Assembly: GCA_049999805.1 (NCBI GenBank)
Contig: JBNGIO010004659.1
Location: forward strand, 1-28,847
Direction of reading: 5' to 3'
DNA length: 28,847 bases
Source: Folioceros fuciformis
Taxonomy: Eukaryota; Anthocerotophyta; Anthocerotopsida; Anthocerotales
Shown here piece by piece: positions 9,301-20,400 of this stretch. The translations under genes and the position numbers were made by a program. The first letter of the stretch is position 1, and every line of letters starts with the position of its first letter. A model generated the notes under the pieces. The model was given only the letters and a program-made list of their open reading frames with translations. It was not told the DNA's origin and did no database searches.

Positions 9301-10264
9301 AGCACATCGGCTGCCGCGTGGGCTTGATACTGTCGCCTTCTTGGTACGAGTAGGCAAGGAGCACGCACACATGGGAATCCCCGGCGGATATGGCAGAGAA
9401 GGTGTAATCATGGAGCGTCTCTCGGAAATCGGATGTGAGGATGGTGCTCCCGCCTGCTGGATCCACGGCTTCAAAGCCAGCTGAACGTGAAATCTCCCGC
9501 GGGATTTCTCCCCAGCAAACCAGTGAGGTTTGGTTCAGGGCGGGGATTCCGCAGGTGAAGTTGTTCCCAACAGCAATGGTTGCGTAGGAACCCAGAGGAT
9601 AGATGGGAGGAGGCTGAGCCTGCTTTGAAAGTGTCGTATAATTCAGCTCCGGAATCCAACACAGGACATTGCCGGTATGCCAAGGCTCTGCACCACCATC
9701 AACAAGCACCAAGATTAAAACCGGAGTAAAGCTTGCTAAGGAGTTGAAGCTTCAAGGTGCACCACGCGTGCAAAGCAACATCTCACCGCTGGAGTTGGAG
9801 ACGCGGACGATTCCGCAAACGTGAGAAGCCCCAGCGGCCAGAGTAGAGAACGCGACGTTTCTGTATTCTGTCGGCAAGGGAATCTCGAGAGAGACATTTT
9901 CGGCACTCCAGCAAGCAACAACTCTTGTGAGGCTAGACGTAGCTTCGCTGGAATTGCTCCACAGACCACAGAAAAAGGAAGCACCCGCTACAAGTTCAAA
10001 GGAGGGGCCGTATTGAACACCTGGTACTGTGACCAGACTCGAATCCTGCCCCCAACATTGCACAGATTGGTGTCCGTCAGCAGCTGCTACTGCACAAGCT
10101 ACCCCTGTGGCGTACGAAGATGCTATTGTGGATATGGGAGGCTGGGCTGATTGGCTGTGAATGGTTCGGAGCAGGAAGATGGCAAAAAGCAGGCATCCAT
10201 GTTGAGATTGTCCAGGCAGAATGCGGTTGAGCTTTACACTGTATACGTAAGAAGATGGGACCAT
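6361..10264 (-). CDS. CRINKLY4-like receptor protein kinase
   Basis: Seven exons fit on the minus strand: 10264-9787, 9687-9229, 9117-8561, 8463-8132, 8006-7780, 7664-7322 and 7216-6361. All junctions are GT/AG and all phases agree (3,252 nt, 1,083 aa). The start has the context GCCATGG. A hydrophobic signal (GCLLFAIFLL) precedes seven crinkly repeats of the GxxFxCG...LxCWG type (about residues 45-380), a short Cys cluster (CRICGSD...CISCETC) in place of a full TNFR domain, and a membrane helix at about 454-475. The kinase has G521xG523xxG526, Lys544, Glu564, HRD 703-705, DFG 723-725 and GTPGYWDPEY, so it should be active. Residues about 588-637 form an extra insert between strands beta-4 and beta-5. 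CR4/ACR4 proteins act at the plasma membrane in cell-layer identity and asymmetric division. The C-terminal tail (about 230 aa) is Ser/Pro/Thr-rich and crosses an A25 run. An acceptor-like site just upstream of the ATG suggests a 5' UTR intron. Confidence 0.88.
6505..6529. repeat. Homopolymer T25 within coding tail
   Basis: On the coding (minus) strand this is A25, giving eight consecutive lysines near the C-terminus of the CRINKLY4-like protein. Run length is unreliable in sequencing and assembly, so the frame of the last 50 or so residues is uncertain. Confidence 0.95.
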
Positions 10265-10452
10265 GGCGATGATCTACAGGCAAACAGAACGAGAGTTACT
10301 GACTTGTTCGGAACTCCATAACCAGTTTGATCCATTCAGAACACTAGGCAGAACCTGTCGTCTAGGCCCGCTTGAGATTGGGTGAACTTCTGCTGAGGAC
10401 AAGGAACTCGCGTCAACCGTAACCAACAAGGACTCAGCTGCTCTTCTAGTAT

Positions 10453-10464
10453 ATGCACGTGCAT
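10453..10464. promoter_or_regulatory. 12-bp palindrome containing a G-box core
   Basis: ATGCACGTGCAT is fully self-complementary and contains CACGTG, the core bound by plant bHLH and bZIP factors. It lies about 190 bp upstream of the CRINKLY4-like ATG. Function is inferred only from the motif. Confidence 0.3.
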
Positions 10465-10892
10465 CAAAATGATTGAGAATGAGCTGCCTCAACTATCCAC
10501 CTCGTCTTCAGAATCTAGCCACTTCCAGTACACCCCGGCTAGCACGACCGGCATGAACGCTCTCGCCCTCCTAGGAACACGTCAAGAGACAGAAATGTAT
10601 TGAAAGCTGCAGTAGAGATGTTCTTCATGATACAGATCAACGAAACGAGGGACAGACGGTGTGTATCAAATTTTGGAATCCAAAAGGTTGCAGAGTTTCA
10701 AATATGTGCATCTGTGCCAGATGCAGGCGCAGGTCCCACATACCCTCGCCCGCAAAAGGCGAAATAATATCCGGCAAAGCTGCTGCAAACGGCCATCACG
10801 GTGGGTAGTCACTCCATGTCTCCAACCTGGCTCACACAGTAATCTGCATACTTGGTCAGCGAAAGGACAAACCGAGGCCGGCAAAACTTGGC

Positions 10893-10904
10893 GATGCATG
10901 CATC
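10893..10904. promoter_or_regulatory. 12-bp palindrome containing RY-type motif
   Basis: GATGCATGCATC is self-complementary and contains CATGCA, the RY core recognised by B3-domain factors. It lies in the spacer shared by the two receptor genes. Chance occurrence is quite possible. Confidence 0.25.
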
Positions 10905-12827
10905 AGGTAGAGTTAAAAGAGACCAAGTTCACCTCCCTTGCCCAGGTCGCAGACGCTCTTGGTCTTAGGCAACAAAGCCGTTACACTCGTGGAGAAACAC
11001 GCAGGGGAGGATCAAGGCCTGTTGCATGCACAAATACCGCTTTCAGCACTTCACAATTCGCAGGAACGCGTTGGAAGTATCGAGCACTTCCTTCCAATGG
11101 AGCTCCGCTTATCCAAAGAAGACGGCCAGCTTATCCATCCCATCTTCCTGAGAAGCATAAGCTGCCCTTTGTTCAATTGTGGCTGTTCTGGCTGGCATAC
11201 TCCTGAGCTCTGACTTCAATACACAGCGTTCGGCTCTTCAGGAAATTTAAAGCAGCCTGGCTGATTCCACAGAACAGACTGAAAACTGTCCAGAAGTCGT
11301 GAGGTTGCAAGTCGCTACCTCCAGACTGGCCGATTCCGCTGCTCCTGCTGTCGGTGAGAGGCGATCAGAATTCTAACAGTGTTGCGTCGTGTCGTGATTC
11401 TTCTCCGCCGTAGTTCAAATCACAGATCTAGATCAACCGACATTTAACACAGGAATAGACTACACTCAAGGGCCTTCCGTGGCAAATGACACCCGCTACC
11501 AGAAGATGCAGCAGGCAAGGCACGGAGATCGACTTGTTTCCATATCGAGAACAGAAGTGGTTGCCTGACTTCACTTTCCCGCTGAAAGTTTAACTGTCGC
11601 TAATAACTACATCAATCGTAATATCAAATATGAGAACGCTTCCTGACACCTTCAGCGACTTACGCTTTGTATCAGGAGCGATGAACACTCACGCAATGCA
11701 TTTGCGCCAGGCTCATGAACGGCCTGGAGAAGAAAGGTGATCAATTTAGTGTTGCATTCTGCAATGTCAGGCTCAGCCTGTTGAAGCATCCCGTCAATAC
11801 CAGACAAAAATCATTCCTGAACCAGAGGCCAAGCCGCAGCAGCTACACATTTTAGCTGCCTTTATGTTTCACTTAGTGACTCCACAAGCATGCACTCCAT
11901 CCGTCTTAATTCACGATGTTGGCCTCGAGCTGAAACCCGTTTCGTATTGTAGTCCTTTGCACAATGGAAAGGCTTATTCCACAACACGCAAAGCGCCTTG
12001 TGATGCCTGCCTTGTGATGATCTTCAAGCTCTCCACCACTCCCCTTCACTACCTGAAAACACAAAGACGTGTGAAAGGAAGCTGCAGAACTCGAAGGTGC
12101 TAACGTTTGCCGATCTAAGCAGCATCTTTCGGATTAAGCAACATCTTGCACTCAGATCCATACTTAGATGGGTTACCTAAGTAGAAGAAGGCCCTTTTTG
12201 AGCAAATAGCTGGATAATTCTATGATGGAAGTTGTTAAATACCTAATCCATTCAAGTACCTAGTACCAAGTCCCATGTTAAGTACGGAGTCCAATGACTA
12301 GAAATATTTGTCTTTAGTGGAATAAAATTAAATTCTTCATTGTTTTTGAACTCCCGAAGTCCAACCACCTGGTTTTTCTCGTTTTATGCCATTGTTCCAA
12401 CCCTCCGAGGTTCCGAAGCAAGGTTGTGCGTGGCCGGCAAGTGCTTTGAGAGGCTGAAGTCATGATGTTCATTATGTACGTATTTTTGTTGTACGGAGTA
12501 GCGGCTAAATTCCACAGAAACTGTTGGATGTGTAGACAGTGCGCCTTGAGAAGCGCAGGTGCCGCCACTTGGAGGCCTCCTGGGCGATGGCAATGGCGTG
12601 CCCGAAGTTTGGCAGAGGGTGCTGCTGGCTACAGATCTCCTCGCTCGCAATTGCCGCCGCGATTCCCTGGCCTCCTCTAGGGACCCAGCGCCGGCGCTGT
12701 GCATTAGCGAAAGGAAGCCTGCCCCCTGGGCCTCACCGGCTCCACTGGAAGCATCCTTTCTTGGCCTGCGTCTCTCGGGACGCGCTTTGCATGCAGGAAG
12801 CATTCTCATGGAAGGCAAGATAGGTGG

Positions 12828-15800
12828 ATGTGGGAGATGGCTGCCTCGCTCATCGTCCTCCTGTTGCTCGCCTCGTTCGCTCTCCCGGCGCGCAGTGTCC
12901 ATGGGAGCGTTGATGCATCGCCACTGCAACGCCGATTCGCCCGACTCCCGGTCCGCAGACATGATGAACACGATCATGGAGGAGGGATGCCCCTGGGGCG
13001 TGCCCATTTCCTGGACACCGGAACTGCCTACGCCATCTCACAAGAGGGGGCGAGCGTGAGGACGCGGCGGCAGCGAGTGCTTGTGGACGACGGTGGTTCT
13101 GGATCCGGTTCTCCGGGCAGTACCAATTTCTCCTTCAGACGAGGAGTAGAAGGGAGGGTCATGGGGACACCCATCACCGTCTACCTCATCTGGTACGGGA
13201 CGTGGGAGGAGCCCAGCAAAGCAGTCGTCAGAACTGCCTTCCGATCCCTGACCCCAGACAGTGTCACCCAGAATCACACGTCCGGGCCTGACGCAGATCT
13301 CCCGACGCTGGAGAGGTGGTGGGAGATCGTTCGGCAGTACCAGGGTCCTGACCACGTGCCTGTAACAAACAACGTGACGCTGGGTGCGGAGTGCGTGTAC
13401 AACGAGAGTGGAAGTGGGGGCAACGTCACCGATGCCAATGTGACCGCCGTGGTTGCCCTGGCATTCCAGAGCCCCGGCAGCCTCAACTGCACTCTGCCTC
13501 AGCAGGAGGATGCTGTCTACTACATCGTGTTCAGCCGAGATATGCAGTTCGCGTACGACGCCCTGGGGGGTGCTCTTTCCTGCTCCTGCTCCGGGGCGTA
13601 CACGTTGTGGCTGGACCAGGGCCCGCGGCTCAGGCTGCTGTGGAGCAAGATGCCGGCGGTGGGCGATTTCTGCAACTTTTGGAGCCAGTGGCAAGCGCTG
13701 CTGAGTCCGCCCAATGCGGATTCGGGGCTGGACACTCTCGTGTCGAGCATGTTGGGACAGCTGGCCGAGACGGCAACAGCCTTCGACGGGGAAGGATGGC
13801 TCACCCAGGACAATCGCACTATCCGTCAGGTGTGCCCCTGGCCCATCATCAACCCGGACCCGAGCTCACGCCCCGTGGTGGATGACAACCAGGTGAGCTT
13901 CAATCTGGTGGGCATCCACGGATCCCGCTTCCTGGTGCAGCAGCTGTGGAGCGTGGAACACGGGAATTGCATGCTGCAGATGCTTCCAGGTAGTCGATTC
14001 ATCGAGAAGGTTGGTTGGAGAGAGTGCTTGAAATGATGAATCATGTTGTTGCAGTGCAGAGGTGTTATGGATGTCACCAGGCTACCAGATTGTGGTGCTA
14101 GTAAGCGCGTTCATGTGAGACCCTGACGGAGGTATGTTGGGATTAATTCAGATGCGTGCGACGGGACGGTGATCGTAACAGACGCTCAGAGAACCATCCA
14201 GAAAGGGCTCATCGTGGCCGGCAAGTTCGGCCTCCAGCCTTACAGCCCCAACCTCAGGTGCAGCTGGATCGTCAACGTGACCCAAGCCAAATTCATCCAC
14301 TTCTGGTTGGACTTCCTTGCGGTGCCGCCCGATAACCCTGTGAACATCCTTTCGGATACTGCCTCCTGCTCGGACAACCCCAACAACTTGGGTCACCGTG
14401 AGGCAAATTTGCTGTCCAACGCGGCCTCGTGGACGGCAGGACAGCATTCAAGGAAGCTGCTTGCTTTTGCTGATCAACTGAATGCAACATCACCATTCGC
14501 AAGCGGTTGCTCCTCCCAGTTTGGGGGGTTTCTCTACGACCAACGTCCCGTGGATGCTGTGGTCGAAGACAACGCTATGCTCATCACTTTCAACAGCCGG
14601 AGCGTTGTGAGCCCCAGGGCCAACGGCTTCATCCTCAAGTATGAAGCTGGTAAAGAATGTTGTGGTCTACATTTCCGCTGCATGTAACCTGCTACTGCTC
14701 CATCATGTCCTAGTACTTACACTATCACGAGCCATGATACATTTTGATGATAGGTTTCTGCCAAGGGCAAGAGGTCATCAACAGCAAAACAGGCAATATC
14801 TCCGACGGCAGCCCTGATGGACAAGTCTATGGCAGGGGGCTCTTCTGCAGCTGGCTACTTCTTGGCAAGCCACACACACCTGTGCTTCTGAGATTCAGCA
14901 GAATCAACACATCGAGCAGCAAGGACACTGTGGCTGTTTACAGTGGACGCGCCATCATCCCGTCTTCCACGCCCATCCAGACCTTCTCGGGCAACTTCAC
15001 TAATCCGCCTCCTCAGGTCCGGCTCAGCCTTCAAATGTCGCTGCGCATGCTCCTTCCGACCATGGATGATGATGAATGGCTAGCCATGACCTCTGAGTGT
15101 GTGTGCATGTGCTGTGGCTACAGATCGCGACAGAGGGCCCCATGCTGGTGGTCTTCTCCACGAAAACAGGAGGCGGCTTAGGCTGGGAGGCAAGCTTCGT
15201 GATCTCCAGCCCTGACAAACTCCCTGGAAGGCACCACACCAGCAGAGAAGCCCTGATTGCAGGCATAACGGCATCCATCTTGGGCGTGGCCTTTGTGCTG
15301 GTTGTGGGGACGGTGCTGTGCTGCTCCAACCGAAGGATACAACAGAGGGGCCATGTCAAGTGTTCAGTGGGACGGTTGGGCATAGGCAGAGAAACACTCT
15401 TCCTGCTCAACCGCAACAAGAGGAGCGTTTTCCCTGTGGCCGAGATCTCTAGGGCTACTGGCGGATTCAACCAGGCCAACCTGTTGTCCCGCGGGCGTGC
15501 TGGGCAGATGTACAGGGGCGTGTTGGCAGATGGCAGACTGGTGACGGTGAAACAGTCGCCGTCCATGGACTTCAATTCCGCCAACCGGGAGCTGGAAGTT
15601 CTGGCGGGCTTGAAGCACAGCAACGTGGTGCAGCTGGTGGGATACTCCCCGGACCCCATTGGCAGGCTCCTCGTGTTCCATCACCCGGAGAACGGGAGCT
15701 TGAGGGACGCTCTTATCGGGCCCCTGAGTCAAAGAGAGCCCATCACCGGCTCTCAAGGCCGGAACTCCAAGTTGCTGCTCAGCTGGGAGCTGAGACTAAA

Positions 15801-16749
15801 CATTGCCCTCGAGGTTGCAAGGTGAATGCAGATTTCCACACCTCCCGATCTCCAATTTCAAGAAGCAGCAGCCGAGTGGATTTATTGGAAGCATAACTTG
15901 CTGACAATGTGTGTGCAGAGGGCTCGAGTACTTGCACATCTTCGCGGATCCCTGCGTGATCCACCGGGACTTGAAATCCAGAAACATTCTGCTGGACAAA
16001 TGCTGGGCTCCCCGCATATCTGGATTCCACCTTGCCGTTTTCTGCGCCACCGGAGATCAGGTGGAGCTCTTTGCTGATCCAAGGTGGGTACCGACGTCGA
16101 ACCACTTCCCTGGCTCTCCCTTGAGCCGAGGCCAGAGTACTGGCACCATTCAGGTGTCCAAGGCCGGCGACATCTTCGGGTTTGGGGTCATAGTGTTAGA
16201 GATTCTCACAGGCCGACAACTTCTGGAGACGGGGACCTTCAATTCGGGCCACACGAGATCACATCTGGTGNNNNNNNNNNNNNNNNNNNNNNNNNNNNNN
16301 NNNNNNNNNNNNNNNNNNNNNNNNNNNNNNNNNNNNNNNNNNNNNNNNNNNNNNNNNNNNNNNNNNNNNNGCTGTGACTGTCTTCAATTGTATTCCTATG
16401 ACCGGCCAGCGCAGGCTCATGTTGAAGAATCTGTGCATTTGACATGTTGTTGCTGCAGGTCGCACGAGCAGTGCCTCTGATCGAACACGGGCAAGGGCTG
16501 AGTATTTTGGATCCCCGGCTGCCAGTGCCCGAGAAACCAGAAGTTCTGCTGAAGCTTGCGGAGATGGCGGTGTGGTGCGTCAACCCCGCGACTACAGCCA
16601 GGCCGACAGTTGTTGAGGTTGTCAAGGCGCTGGAGCAACTGATGAAAATGTTTCATGCGGGCAAATCCATCACGCGAAACCCCAAGCTGGATCCCAACAG
16701 AGTCCACATGTCCATCGCCTCACCTTACGACGGGCCACCCCGTCTCTGA
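12828..16749 (+). CDS. EXORDIUM-CUB-CUB-transmembrane receptor-like pseudokinase
   Basis: Six exons: 12828-13989, 14152-14649, 14754-15016, 15124-15821, 15919 to the 16271-16370 gap, and 16459-16749. Phases agree throughout, giving about 1,087 aa without the gap. Start is at 12828 or, in better context, 12837. A signal peptide (SLIVLLLLASFALPARS) precedes an EXORDIUM/PHI-1 domain at about 113-383: TVYLIWYGTW, SKAVVRTAFRSL, LPTLERWWEIVRQYQ and the terminal GIHGSRFLVQQLW. CUB-like 1 (about 390-552) has YSPNLRCSWIV and GFILKYEA; CUB-like 2 (about 556-668) has FCSWLL, VAVYSG and LVVFSTKTGGGLGW. A membrane helix (684-708) and a kinase domain follow. Lys784, Glu797 and HRD 889-891 are present, but the first glycine-loop Gly is Ser763, DFG is Gly909-Phe-His911, and GTxGYxDPEY is not readable in frame. 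I infer a plasma-membrane wall or apoplast receptor that signals without catalysis. EXORDIUM proteins are normally secreted brassinosteroid-linked growth factors. Confidence 0.75.
16271..16370. other. 100-N assembly gap inside the pseudokinase gene
   Basis: Exactly 100 Ns follow a codon for Val in ...RSHLV. The next coding block starts at 16459 after tgctgcag and reads VARAVPLIEHGQGLSILDP. In related kinases these two segments are nearly adjacent, so little coding sequence need be missing; the gap probably covers the exon 5 donor and part of an intron. The flanks are not duplicated. Confidence 0.9.
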
Positions 16750-17421
16750 CCTTTCTTGTCCCCATTCCTCTCACACAGATTCTGCGAGATACATGCGTAA
16801 GTACATACACTAGCATTTCTTGCAATGGTGCCAAATGTACCGATGCCATTCACGGACAGGGCCATCCTCCTAAGCAATTGGTTGATAAACGTGCCGAACC
16901 GATACCCAAAATTTACAACGTGTCATGATAAGCCCTGCACTCTCGCCGCCACAAGCTCTGTGCGAAAAATGTTGGGAGCTCAGGCGAGAGATGCCAAATC
17001 AGATGCTTCATCATGTGGACAGGCTTATGCGACTGCTAGACGCGCAGACAAAAGATAAGCAGCCCGTGCAACCATTTAGTACCAAGATCAAACTATTCCT
17101 TAATTCAGGCTCATGCTCGACTGATACCTGTGGACTGATATCTGCAGAGTAGGTGCTTGCTGAAGCATTCGCTGGGTAATACACTTTCATCGGCAACATG
17201 GTCACACAACCTAGTTCATGATGATGGAGGCCCCAGGTGTCGCGGAGTATACCACGTCATCGTCTCCACATCCACACCTATGAGACTGTCTCAGAGCCAA
17301 CGTACTTAGGCTTTTATGCGCACAGCGTAGGTCTCATGGATGCAGGAAGTTCCCCGTCTTCATCTCCGCCGGCATTCTGATCAGGGGAGACCAGCCTTGT
17401 AAGAGGTTATTGTTTACAAAG
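16750..17421. other. Spacer between tandem plus-strand genes
   Basis: This holds the probable 3' untranslated region of the pseudokinase receptor and the promoter of the FAAP100-like gene. No coding segment with domain content is seen on either strand. Confidence 0.45.
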
Positions 17422-20400
17422 ATGCGGAAACAAGCACGGCACAAACAATGGGCTCAGCTCAGGATATTGGGCCGGCCTCTCTTGACGGGAATCGCTCTAG
17501 GACCCACCCCGCTGTTGTGGGTTGCCTGCCGAGCCTCGCCCCGTCTGGTTCACGTGTTTCAGGACGGCGTCCTCCAGGTTAGCTTGCTGAGGGATCCTTC
17601 GTGAACATTAAGCAGGGTGCTAATTCCACTGTGTCCTCTTGTTGGCTGCGCAGGCAATTTTTAGATTTCAATTCGATCCTTCCTTTCTACTGCTCGGAGA
17701 CCTCAATGAGGAAAACGGGGTTGACACTGCAGAAGAGGGGAAACAGAGTAGTACACGGAGTGCCTCCTTGCTGGTCATCACTGCAGACGGATCTGTTTTC
17801 CTCATCAAGATGGCGAGCAAGGGCCCTCCCAGCTGTAGGTCTGGTGTTAACTTTTTCATCGTTTTCAGAAAGCCGCTGTTGATCCACATATTCCATGTTC
17901 CATATGCATCCACCTTGATGAAACTGGCTTTCCTTGCAGATGTAGGACTTCAGCAACGGGTCTAAATTTAGTACGAAACCCAAGCAAGCATGCCAAGCTT
18001 GGTGACCATTCCAAGCTCCCCTTCGAGGAATGGCAGCTCTTTGAGGATAACGATGTCTACGATGAATGTATCTGCCCCGTGGTGGAAAATGTGCATAAGC
18101 AAAATCTCGCCAAGGGCATGGAAGCTGGAGAGTCATGGAACGCAAACCAGAAGGCCATCTCACGTCTGCTATGGACCAACTTGAATGTCTCTGAATATTC
18201 AAGGAACATGCAGTTTCTGACACCAACTTCAGTCTCTGCAGAGGCATTTCTGGGGTCTCTGCAGGCTGCAACCGTTGGCCTGTTCAGTACAAGTACATCA
18301 GTAAGTTCTTGGCTCATTGGCAGGTTCGCTTCCATTTTAGCTGTTCGGCACTGAATATTGACCGGAGTATCTCCTTATACTTGAGGTTATATGTCGTTCA
18401 AGGTGATTATCATGGAACAAGCAGGATCCCCAGTTCTTCTTCAAGCAGGTTCCACAGATGCGCAGTACCCTGACCAGCTGTCAACTGGTCTCAGGCAAAC
18501 AGTCGACATGAACAGTGAACCGACTTGTTTACTTTTTGCGTCATGCGCAAGAACAAGCCATTCCGACGGATGTAAAAACGTGGCCACGTTGCTCTCTGAG
18601 GCACTCTTTACTTGTCTCGTCGGGAAAGGAGTGGGAATGATGCCGCGCCATCTACTTATTCAAGGTAGCCCATTTTTTCTTTTTCACTGTTGGTTAAGGA
18701 GTCAACTTTGGCTTACTTTGTCTCCTAATATTTTTCTCCTTTGGGAGTTTAGGTGACGACCATGGCAAGGTATCCATTTATGCCGTGCCTAACTTAAGGC
18801 TGACAGGAATGACGAAAAGAGTCCTGCTTGACATCCATGAACCGATTGTAGCCCTTCTCCCTCTCTCCTCTGATTCTCAAGATGGCCAATGTGCAGAGCT
18901 TATTGGACCAGACATTATGCTAATTGTTGGACAGTCGGGTACAGTTCTTGCACTTACTTCTATAGGTCAAGATTCAAGTGACAGCCCATTTATACCTTGC
19001 AAAGATGCAGGGAGCGAGCTGGCGATTCAGGTGACCGCTGATGTGGGGGTTCTCAAGTGGTCCGTCAAGTCACCAGTTTCATCAGCTTGCATGCTTGGAT
19101 CACGGCACTTATGTTACAGAGTTGGAGCTGAAGTTTTTGTGGCTGAACTATTTGAGCGTGGTCCATCATCCACTACTTTATCTCAAACTTGCACATTCGG
19201 GAAGCAGTTGAGGCACAGGCTCCTACACAAAGCAGTACCTATAGCAGATCGTATTTGTGCTGTGGCAGGCAATCCTGGTGCTGGAAGGGCATTAAATGGC
19301 AGGCCACTCGTTGTACTAACAACACGCGGACGACTCATTGGACTGGAGGTCCTCGATGAGCCTGCTTCAAATGCGGTTGGTGATAAAGGACTTAATGTTG
19401 AGCGTTCAAATAGCTGGGCTATGTCGCAGGCACGGACACAAGAGAAAGTAAAGGTAAGCCAGAGTTCTTGGTTATGGATTGCGGGTCTATTCCTTACGTG
19501 TTTGTTCAGATGGAAAACTCTTGTGACAAAGCGGTTCTTGTGCTACAGAACCTCCTGCAAGCGGTGGCAGACACTGCCAGACACACAGATGCTATCAGGA
19601 ATCGTAGTCGTGCTATAAACTTGGCCATCAATGAGCTCGCTGCATCTTTGTTTCTTACGTATGACTTGTCCATCAGAAACGTTAGATCCGTGTATCTGTC
19701 ACCAAACACCCTACAAGGAGGTGAGCCATCAAACAAGACTGCGAACACGGGCGGGAAAGGCTTTAGTTGTACCTTGCAGGTAAATCAATTCCCCTCAGTG
19801 ATCGTCCCTCCAGAGCAGTTGGTGTTTGCCGCAACTCCCACCTCAAAAGGGACAGCTATCTGTCTGTCAAATTCTCCTTCCATTCAAGTTTGTGTTGATC
19901 TTCAGAATCTCAGTGACTACGCCCTGTCCTCTTATTGGACACTCATTCTTAAATTTGAATGCGTGGGATCAAGCCGCAAATCCGTGGTTAGGTGGGTGTC
20001 TATAGTCATCAATCACGGTGAAGGGTTGCAGGCTGGTTCCCATTTCAGTCATGACCTTCAGGTTGAACTCCCTGGAAGTTATCTCTCACCAGTAACTGTC
20101 TCCGTCTTCTTATGTCACCTCCAAGATTACCATGAACTCCTTGTGTCCAATCCAACTCAAAATGGCAACGCTGGCTGCTGCACCAGTGTTGGAACCACGT
20201 TCTCCAGCGGTGCAACAGTACCAGCACGGTTGGATAGTAGGAACATCGCAGAAGGGAGAGGGCTTCTTCCTAAAAGTGGTGAAGATGGGACAAGTCAGTT
20301 TCCTGGAGCCGTAAGTTTCTTATTGTGTCAATATCGTGTTGACATTCTGTCCTTCTTGAGAGCTCCGTCAGTTGGGACTTCTCTGTCTTCAACCTCCACA

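Larger units (their letters stand above)
10265..12827. other. Head-to-head spacer between two receptor genes
   Basis: The ATGs of the CRINKLY4-like gene (-) and the EXORDIUM-CUB receptor gene (+) face away from each other across 2,563 bp. Open frames here are short, overlap on both strands and show no domains. An acceptor-like gcctgtag just upstream of the CRINKLY4-like ATG suggests that gene's 5' leader is spliced. The spacer probably holds both promoters and leaders. Confidence 0.6.

Noticed and set aside
11405-11440. tRNA T-arm-like GTTCAAATC
   Set aside because: The flanking bases do not form the T stem, and no acceptor, D or anticodon arm can be placed around it.
12384-13007. Minus-strand 207-codon open frame overlapping the EXORDIUM start
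   Set aside because: Low-complexity Arg/Ser/Pro-rich translation with no domain, overlapping a supported exon on the other strand.
13038-13694. Minus-strand 218-codon open frame opposite the EXORDIUM exon
   Set aside because: It is a consequence of high GC content in the real exon on the other strand; no recognisable protein features.
12828-14036. Stand-alone EXORDIUM gene ending at the stop at 14034-14036
   Set aside because: The family's usual end is reached by about 13970. Residues after 13989 are without family likeness, a donor lies at 13989-13990, and the following CUB exon has no start codon of its own. Kept as the main alternative to be tested.
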